In this document: piece after piece, positions 58,630 through 64,000 of the stretch
Layout: each line of letters begins with the position of its first letter
Position numbering within the stretch: the first letter of the stretch is position 1
Translations under genes and position numbers: made by a program
The notes under the pieces: model-generated
Database searches by the model: none
What the model was told of the DNA's origin: nothing
The model's input: only the letters and a program-made list of their open reading frames with translations
NCBI GenBank assembly: GCA_902492755.1
Contig: CABUNB010000005.1
Span: 1 to 64,000 of the forward strand
Direction of reading: 5' to 3'
DNA from: an uncultured Collinsella sp.
Lineage (GTDB): Bacteria; Actinomycetota; Coriobacteriia; Coriobacteriales; Coriobacteriaceae
Length of the DNA stretch: 64,000 nucleotides

Positions 58630-59460
58630 ATGAAATGTAAAATTGAGAAAAACACCGTGCAAGAGACGCTGATCCTCCCGCTGTATTCCCGGAAGCTGTG
58701 TACGGAGCTGTACCCGAACCTTTATAGGGATGAAACAGCGGTTCGTCTGCTCGACCAAATCGACTACGACTTTTCAGAGGCAGAGAAAAACTCCCGCAGC
58801 CTGATGCAGCGCTTTGGTGCGCTGGAGGTGGCCATGCGGCAGAGTGACCTTGCTTTCGAGGTGCGGGATTACCTGGAAGGCCATCCCAATGCGGCGGTGG
58901 TCAATCTGGGCTGCGGGTTGGACAACACCGGCAGAACCTGCGACAACGGTAGATGCAAGATCTACAATCTGGACTTCCCGGATGTGATTGCCTTGCGGCA
59001 GCAGCTACTGCCCGCCGGGGATCGGGAACAAAATATCCCCTGCGACCTGAAAGACACCGCATGGTTTGGCAAAATCGATGCCTCCGGCGGGGCGGTGTTC
59101 TTTGCCTCCGGGGTGTTCTATTACTTTCTGACCCAGCAGGTCCGGGAACTGGTGCGGGAGATGGCGGACGCTTTCCCCGGCGGTGTGCTGGTCTTTGATG
59201 CTGCCAATCGGACAGCAGTAAAGATGATCGCAAAAACATGGCTTAAGACTGCAAAAATCAAGGATGTGGGGGCATATTTTGCGGTTTCGGATGCCGCCAA
59301 GGAAATCGGCACGTGGGACAGCCGTCTGCAGGTCACAAGTCGCGGCTATATGCTGGGTTATAACGATTTGAGAGACCCTTCTGTCAGCGGCTTTTTCCGG
59401 TTTCTCGCAAGGGTCGGTGACAACGGGATGAAAATGCAAATCGTGAAAATAAGATTTTGA
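58630..59460 (+). CDS. LCM-family (TcmP-like) O-methyltransferase
   Basis: A 276-residue protein of the leucine-carboxyl-methyltransferase fold: TLILPLYSRKLCTELYPNLY, AAVVNLGCGLDNTGRTC for SAM binding, YNLDFPDVIALRQQLL and ASGVFYYFLTQQVRELVREM. Bacterial members methylate small molecules. It starts 11 bp after the fusion relic and ends in a terminator. It shares the lower GC of the island. The absence of biosynthetic genes nearby leaves its substrate open. Confidence 0.88.
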   Translation: MKCKIEKNTVQETLILPLYSRKLCTELYPNLYRDETAVRLLDQIDYDFSEAEKNSRSLMQRFGALEVAMRQSDLAFEVRDYLEGHPNAAVVNLGCGLDNTGRTCDNGRCKIYNLDFPDVIALRQQLLPAGDREQNIPCDLKDTAWFGKIDASGGAVFFASGVFYYFLTQQVRELVREMADAFPGGVLVFDAANRTAVKMIAKTWLKTAKIKDVGAYFAVSDAAKEIGTWDSRLQVTSRGYMLGYNDLRDPSVSGFFRFLARVGDNGMKMQIVKIRF

Positions 59461-59475
59461 GAGACAAAAATGCAA

Positions 59476-59521
59476 AAGACAAGCACTTCTTGCCGCTCAA
59501 TTGGCAAGAAGCGCTCGTCTT
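59476..59521. terminator. Bidirectional terminator
   Basis: AAGACAAGCACTTCTTGCC pairs with GGCAAGAAGCGCTCGTCTT (two mismatches) and is followed by TTCTT; it separates the methyltransferase island from the sugar operon. Confidence 0.8.
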
Positions 59522-59555
59522 TTCTTAACGCGTTGTATGGCGGAGAGAGCGCAAG

Positions 59556-60440
59556 TTACGCGAGCGCCCTTCTTGCCAGCTCGGCCGCGCCGAGGATTCC
59601 TTGGTCGCCGCCGCAGCCCGGGGCGCAGATGTAGCTCTCCATGTCCTTAAGCTCGGCGGTCTGGATGTAGCCACCCAGATATTCGAGGGTCTTCTTGCGG
59701 ACGATGCCGTAGAGCTGCTCCTGGTGCATCACGCCGCCGCCGAGGACGATGCGGCGAGGCGAGTACATGAGCACGAGGTTCGCGCACATCTGCCCCAGAT
59801 AATCCCCCTCGAGCGCCCACACCTCATCGTTGTCCGCGAGCTCGGCCGCGGGCTTTCCCCAGCGCGCGGCAATGGCGGGGCCGGAGGCGAGGCCCTCGAG
59901 ACAGCTCGCGTGGCTCGGGCAGACGCAGCGTCCCTCCTCGGTGGGACGGGTCCTTACCAGCATGTGGCCGGCCTCGGGGTGCAACATGCCGTGAAGGAGC
60001 TTGCCCGCGCACATGACGCCCGCGCCCACGCCGGTGCCGATGGTCACGTAGACGGCGTCCTCGAGCCCCTTGCAGCAGCCGAAGACCACTTCGCCGAGGC
60101 AGGCAACGTTCACGTCCGTGTCGTAGGCCACCGGAATCCCGAGGGCGTCGGCGAACGCGGCGCGAAGACCATGGCCTCGCCACGCGAGCTTGGGCGTCTG
60201 GAGGATGGAGCCGTAGCGCTCGTCGTTGGGGTCGACGCAGGTCGGGCCGAAGGCGCCGATGCCCAACGCGTCCACATCGCGGGCGGTGAACCACTCGATC
60301 ATCTGCGGGACGGCCTCGGCGGGCGTAAGCGTCGGGGTCTCCATACGGTCGAGGACCTCGCCGTCGCCGGACACCACGGCACAGACCATCTTGGTCCCGC
60401 CGGCTTCGAGGGCGCCGAGCCTCATTTGCTTTTCGCTCAT
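59556..60440 (-). CDS. ROK-family sugar kinase (probable fructokinase)
   Basis: A 294-residue ROK kinase. LGALEAGGTKMVCAVVS is the phosphate loop, IGAFGPTCVDP and VTIGTGVGAGVM follow, and the zinc motif is GHMLVRTRPTEEGRCVCPSH with a further SCLEGLASGP. The EAGGTK start and this zinc loop resemble ScrK/GmuE-type fructokinases. GGAGG precedes the ATG. It is the last visible gene of the PTS operon, so it probably phosphorylates the free sugar released by the GH172-type enzyme. Confidence 0.9.
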   Translation of the reverse strand: MSEKQMRLGALEAGGTKMVCAVVSGDGEVLDRMETPTLTPAEAVPQMIEWFTARDVDALGIGAFGPTCVDPNDERYGSILQTPKLAWRGHGLRAAFADALGIPVAYDTDVNVACLGEVVFGCCKGLEDAVYVTIGTGVGAGVMCAGKLLHGMLHPEAGHMLVRTRPTEEGRCVCPSHASCLEGLASGPAIAARWGKPAAELADNDEVWALEGDYLGQMCANLVLMYSPRRIVLGGGVMHQEQLYGIVRKKTLEYLGGYIQTAELKDMESYICAPGCGGDQGILGAAELARRALA

Positions 60441-60457
60441 GTGATCCTCCTTACAAA

Positions 60458-60492
60458 GGGACGCCCGCAGTCATGGTCAACCGCGGGCGCCC
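60458..60492 (-). promoter_or_regulatory. Intercistronic hairpin
   Basis: GGGACGCCCGC and its near complement GCGGGCGCCC (one mismatch) form a GC-rich stem between the GH172 and kinase genes with no strong T-run; likely partial terminator or mRNA stabiliser. Confidence 0.5.
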
Positions 60493-60519
60493 ATAACGTT
60501 GGCTTGTTTCGAGGCGACC

Positions 60520-61644
60520 CTACCTGGGCACGCGGTCCTGCCTTGCGGCAAACGGGGCGAGCACGGCGTGCGGCTCGCTTTGGTACCAGTAGGCGACGGT
60601 GGAGATGTCGTCCTCGCGCTCGTAGAGCTTGATGTCGTCGTTGCCGAGGTCCTGGAACGTCACGCGCAGGTCCTCCTTGAACGAGATCGGGTCGGGAAGG
60701 TGCCACCTGTAGAGGCCGTGCCTGGGCAGCGCGTCGTCGTTGGTCGCGAGCATCGGGTTCGGGTTCGGCTTGCCCGCGCTGAAGCGGTCGCGCGTGGCGT
60801 CGCGCGTCGAGCGGTACGGGTAGCCGGCGAACAGCGTGTTGAAGCACTGCGCCTCGGGCAGCGCGTGGGGCGGCCTGTCGAGGAAGGCCCAGGCACCGCC
60901 GAAGTAGTCCTCGGCTCCCGTCGAGGTGACCGTGGGGAACTCCTCGTCGCCGTCGAGGAAGAACTTCATCTCGCCCTCGCCCCACCAATAGCGCTCCAGG
61001 GCGCACAGGGCCATGTAGGTGCCGACGTAGTAGCCCTTGCCGCGCACGCCGTCGAGCACGGTGTAGTCGACGCCCCTGCGGGTGCTGCGCTCGCGGTTAA
61101 AGCGGGCGTGGAAGTACATGGCGTCGTCCGGCACGTCGGTGAGCGCGTAGTTGAACGTGTAGAAGATGTACTTAATGAACCCGGGGTGCTCGCTCGTAAG
61201 CGTGACCTTGGCGTGCTTCCTGAAGGGCATCTCGAAGTAGCAGTTCATGCCGCCCGTCGGGTTCACGCAGATGGGCATCGAGTTGACGATGGCGCGCTCA
61301 CCGAAGCCGTTGCAGAAGAAGTCGCCGACAGGGCACTCGACCGAGGGGGTCTCCTCGTCGTCCCAGTAGAAGCGCAGCACGAGGTCGCGCATGACGAAGC
61401 TGCCGGCGGCGGTCTTGTCGGGGACGGTCATCCAGATGTGGCGGATGATGCCGGGGCCCTCGATGTCCGCGAGCGTGATGGTCTCGCCGGACTCAAGGGG
61501 CACGCAGCACGAGCCCTTGCGGCCGACGCCGAGGTGGCTGGCCGACATGGCGGCGCGGCCCTTCTCGCCCGTGATGTTCTCGGGGGTGATGGCGCGGCTT
61601 TCCTCACCGCCGTGCATCCACACGTCCTTAAGGAACTCTCTCAT
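60520..61644 (-). CDS. GH172/DUF2961 glycoside hydrolase
   Basis: A 374-residue cytoplasmic protein (no signal peptide) of the DUF2961 family, now GH172, whose characterised members act on difructose dianhydrides and furanosides. Family elements are ADIEGPGIIRHIWMTVPDKT, LRFYWDDEETPSVECPVGDF, GMNCYFEMPF and STGAEDYFGGAWAF, the last holding candidate catalytic Glu/Asp. GAGGAGG precedes the ATG. Lying between the PTS and ROK kinase genes, it probably cleaves the imported phosphorylated or free saccharide. Confidence 0.9.
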   Translation of the reverse strand: MREFLKDVWMHGGEESRAITPENITGEKGRAAMSASHLGVGRKGSCCVPLESGETITLADIEGPGIIRHIWMTVPDKTAAGSFVMRDLVLRFYWDDEETPSVECPVGDFFCNGFGERAIVNSMPICVNPTGGMNCYFEMPFRKHAKVTLTSEHPGFIKYIFYTFNYALTDVPDDAMYFHARFNRERSTRRGVDYTVLDGVRGKGYYVGTYMALCALERYWWGEGEMKFFLDGDEEFPTVTSTGAEDYFGGAWAFLDRPPHALPEAQCFNTLFAGYPYRSTRDATRDRFSAGKPNPNPMLATNDDALPRHGLYRWHLPDPISFKEDLRVTFQDLGNDDIKLYEREDDISTVAYWYQSEPHAVLAPFAARQDRVPR

Positions 61645-61656
61645 CGTCGACCTCCT

Positions 61657-62055
61657 CTATTCGTCGTCTTCGCACTCGGCGGAACTGGCACCGTTCACGT
61701 AGACGATCTGCTGGCGCGCCTCGTTGACGAGGGCGTCGAAGTCGAGTTTCTCGTCGGGGCGCGCGAGCACGACCGTCATGGCGAGCGGGAGGTTGACACC
61801 CGCAATCACGTGGATCCGGTCGGAGGCGAAGCGGGAGAAGCGCTGGTTCACGCTGCCGCCGAGCGCGTCGGTGAGGACGACGACCTCGTCAGTGCCCGAA
61901 AGAGCCGCCTCGACCGCCGCGTCGAGCCCCTCGCCGTTGTCGTTCACGTAGGCGCACACGGCGTTGACGGCGTCGCCCTTACCCGTAAGGAACTCGAGGG
62001 TGTCCTTGAAGCCCTGGGCGAGAAGGGAATGGCTCGCCACAACTATCTTTCTCAT
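61657..62055 (-). CDS. PTS mannose-family EIIA
   Basis: A 132-residue EIIA of the mannose family: IVVASHSLLAQGFKDTLEFL with the phospho-His in SHS (about residue 9), then VVVLTDALGGSVNQRFSRF. It is a stand-alone domain, separate from IIB. It lies downstream of IID and 12 bp upstream of the GH172 gene. Confidence 0.92.
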   Translation of the reverse strand: MRKIVVASHSLLAQGFKDTLEFLTGKGDAVNAVCAYVNDNGEGLDAAVEAALSGTDEVVVLTDALGGSVNQRFSRFASDRIHVIAGVNLPLAMTVVLARPDEKLDFDALVNEARQQIVYVNGASSAECEDDE

Positions 62056-62081
62056 TGATTCACCAATCTCTTGGGTCGAAG

Positions 62082-62915
62082 CTAGGCGAGGATGCCAGCG
62101 GCGGAGGCGACCATCGCGAGGACGATCACCACGAGGATGAGGGCCGTCATGCTCGCGTTCTTCTTGGTAAGAAGGTAATACGCGCTTCCCGTGATGGCGG
62201 CGGGGATCATGGCAGGCAGGATCTTGTCGAGCAGCGGCTGAATCTCCATCGCGACGTCGCCGAAGCTGAAGCTAATCGGGCAGGTGACGCCGATGACCGA
62301 GGCGATGAGGCAGCCGACCACGGTGAGGCCGAGCACGGAGGCGGCGGCAGTGAGGTTGGGAAGCTTCTCGCTGAAGTCGGTGACGAGCTTCACGCCCTGC
62401 TTGTAGCCGAACTCGAGGGCGTGCATGCGGACCCAGAAGATGGCCAGGATGAGCGCGAACCAGATGCCGGCTCCCACGGGGTTGCCCTCGATGGCCATGT
62501 AGGCGGCGATGGAGCCCATGATGGTCGGGATCATGGTCATGAGCAGGGAGTCGCCGACGCCGGCGAGCGGTCCCATGGTGCCGATCTTCAGGTCTTGGAC
62601 GGCGTCCGCCGCCGCTAGGCCGTCGCGCTCCTCCATGGCCACGCAGGCGCCAAGGATGATGGCGGCAAGCCAAGGCTGGGTGTTGTAGTAGCGGAAGTGG
62701 TTGTTGAGCGCTTGCTTATAGTCCTCGTCGTTCGTGTAGATCTTCCTCAGGACCGGCGAGAGGGCGTAGGCGACTGAGGCGCCCTGCTGGGTCTGGTAGT
62801 TGAAGGTGCACACGCTCATGAGCCAGCGCCAGTTCGCGTTGCGCAGGTCCTTCTTGGTGACCTTGTAGCCGGAGGGCTTGCCCTCGGCGACGGCGGTGAT
62901 GTTCTCGTTTTCCAT
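62082..62915 (-). CDS. PTS mannose-family EIID
   Basis: A 277-residue membrane subunit: VTKKDLRNANWRWLMSVCTF, HFRYYNTQPWLAAIILGACV and LKIGTMGPLAGVGDSLLMTM are typical EIID elements. Hydrophobic helices lie in the C-terminal half. GAGAGG in the end of the IIC gene serves as ribosome site; the two genes are 2 bp apart. Confidence 0.93.
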   Translation of the reverse strand: MENENITAVAEGKPSGYKVTKKDLRNANWRWLMSVCTFNYQTQQGASVAYALSPVLRKIYTNDEDYKQALNNHFRYYNTQPWLAAIILGACVAMEERDGLAAADAVQDLKIGTMGPLAGVGDSLLMTMIPTIMGSIAAYMAIEGNPVGAGIWFALILAIFWVRMHALEFGYKQGVKLVTDFSEKLPNLTAAASVLGLTVVGCLIASVIGVTCPISFSFGDVAMEIQPLLDKILPAMIPAAITGSAYYLLTKKNASMTALILVVIVLAMVASAAGILA

Positions 62916-62917
62916 GG

Positions 62918-63703
62918 TTACTCATCCTCTCCGATGAAGGCGTCTGCGGAAGCGTGGGCGGCGAGCTCGGTGTCCCTCTCGGCACGCTGGTAGAACGCAA
63001 TCGCGAGGGCAACGCCGACGATGGCGGCGCCGATGATGGGCACGTTCAGGAAGGCCGAGAGGAAGAAACCGGCGAGCAGGTACTGGAAGTACTTGCCAGT
63101 GGGCATGTAACGCAGCAGCATCGCGATGCCGACGGCCGGGAGCATCTTGCCGGCGAGGGTGAGGCCGGAGAGGAACCACTGGGGCATGACCTCGAGGAGC
63201 CAGTTGACGGCGGGCTGGCCGAGCGTCACGGAGACAAAGACGGGCAGGGCGGCGCACAGGCCGAAGAGCGCGGGGCAGACCCACAGGATGGCGTTCATCT
63301 GATTGAACTTGCCCTCGTTGCAGAACTTCTGGGACTTCTCGACGACGAAGCCGTTGAGGATCTTGGCGACGACGTCGAGCTGGATGCCGAGCATGCCGAC
63401 CGGCAGGCCGATGGCGAGGCCCGTGTCGGAGCCCAGGGTCACGCCGTAGGCGGTGGCGATGATGGCCATCGTGCCGTAGTCGGGAATGGAGGAGCCGCCG
63501 AAGCCCGCGACGCCGAGCTGCATGAGCTGAATGGTGCCGCCGATGACAAGGCCGGTCCTCCAGTCGCCCATGACGACTCCGGTGATGAGGCCCCAGAAAA
63601 CGGCATAGTTGACGAAGATCATCGGGATGCCGTAGTAGTCCACGTGCTTGATGAAGGCCAGCAGGGTCAAAAGGACGACCTGCAGGATAGTGAAGTTGAC
63701 CAT
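62918..63703 (-). CDS. PTS mannose-family EIIC
   Basis: A 261-residue polytopic subunit: FWGLITGVVMGDWRTGLVIG, MQLGVAGFGGSSIPDYGTMA and SDTGLAIGLPVGMLGIQLDV. The order IIB-IIC-IID-IIA on the minus strand is a complete mannose-family transporter. Family members carry mannose, fructose, sorbose, galactosamine and related sugars. Confidence 0.93.
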   Translation of the reverse strand: MVNFTILQVVLLTLLAFIKHVDYYGIPMIFVNYAVFWGLITGVVMGDWRTGLVIGGTIQLMQLGVAGFGGSSIPDYGTMAIIATAYGVTLGSDTGLAIGLPVGMLGIQLDVVAKILNGFVVEKSQKFCNEGKFNQMNAILWVCPALFGLCAALPVFVSVTLGQPAVNWLLEVMPQWFLSGLTLAGKMLPAVGIAMLLRYMPTGKYFQYLLAGFFLSAFLNVPIIGAAIVGVALAIAFYQRAERDTELAAHASADAFIGEDE

Positions 63704-63712
63704 ATTTCCCCC

Positions 63713-64000
63713 TTAGATGAGGTCTGCGACGGAGACGGGCTTGTCGGCGGGCACGAACTGGGCCGTCACCTTGACGCCGCGGGCGATGAGCGCCTTGTAG
63801 CTCTGGACGTTCTCGGCGGAGGCGTAGGCGCGCTGGGTGAGCTGGATGCCGTCCTCCTTGACGAGCGAGCCGCCGACGACCAGCGACGGGAGCTCGACGC
63901 CCGACTCGACCAGGCGAAGCATCGTCTCGGGCTCCTTGGCGATGACGAAGACCTTCTCGCGGTCGTATTTGCCCGCGGCGAAGTTCTTGAGCGCGGTCTG
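63713..64000 (-). CDS. PTS mannose-family EIIB, C-terminal part (runs off the window)
   Basis: The open frame enters from the window edge (QTALKNFAAGKYDREKVFVI) and ends PADKPVSVADLI. AKEPETMLRLVESGVELPSL and VVGGSLVKEDGIQLTQRAYA are the EIIB SorB-type C-terminal half. The phospho-His region lies outside the window. It ends 9 bp before the IIC start. Confidence 0.9.
   Translation of the reverse strand, partial: QTALKNFAAGKYDREKVFVIAKEPETMLRLVESGVELPSLVVGGSLVKEDGIQLTQRAYASAENVQSYKALIARGVKVTAQFVPADKPVSVADLI

Overview
The window looks like a chromosomal stretch of a high-GC, Gram-positive-type anaerobe. The nearest fit from gene content is a gut Coriobacteriia genome such as Collinsella (inference; no marker gene or rRNA is present to prove it). 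Supporting signs are high GC with dense short operons, lipobox lipoproteins, a surface protein ending in an LAGTGD sorting-type motif, hybrid histidine kinases fused or paired with solute-binding domains, a mannose-family PTS, and a second divergent type IIA topoisomerase pair. I saw no tRNA, rRNA or CRISPR array.

Layout. 0-11 kb is ordinary housekeeping and transport: a partial LysR regulator divergent from a DMT exporter, ung, an SDR enzyme, a queuosine-precursor transporter with a possible preQ1 leader, prfC, a GntR-ABC exporter operon, a methyltransferase, a ClC channel, a LOG-family protein and a K+ channel. 11-21 kb holds two convergent hybrid sensor kinases with solute-binding modules, a PatB-type C-S lyase, TrmO, an XRE/zinc-ribbon/TipAS fusion regulator and a glutaredoxin. 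21.2-23.9 kb is repeat-rich: two covarying hairpins bracket an orphan CopG-type antitoxin gene and an inverted 30-bp repeat, and a 183-bp nested palindrome follows dus.

23.9-29.9 kb is the most distinctive locus: an agmatine-deiminase-family enzyme, a carbamoyltransferase with non-canonical substrate motifs (HELP instead of HCLP), two paralogous MFS transporters and a TetR regulator with matching operators. It reads as a deiminase/transcarbamylase route for an unidentified guanidino compound. 30-37.5 kb has a MacB-like ABC transporter and an extracytoplasmic redox operon (TlpA-like lipoprotein, membrane polyferredoxin, 49-residue CLEC-motif protein) divergent from a two-component system. 37.4-41.3 kb is a decay zone (frameshifted arginase, ATPase relic, exonuclease relic) around a PadR/DUF1700 operon. 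41.4-48.1 kb carries a LuxR regulator, a 1455-residue surface protein and a frameshifted lipoprotein.

48.4-52.8 kb encodes a divergent type IIA topoisomerase pair preceded by a LexA-like box. 52.9-57.3 kb is a second decay or accessory zone with ATPase relics, a PH-domain protein, a broken YjdF-like gene and a probable type III (ToxN/CptN-like) toxin with a structured leader. 57.5-59.5 kb is a methyltransferase island behind an iron-box-like palindrome. 59.5-64 kb is a sugar operon (IIB-IIC-IID-IIA PTS, GH172/DUF2961 hydrolase, ROK kinase), probably for a fructose-containing saccharide.
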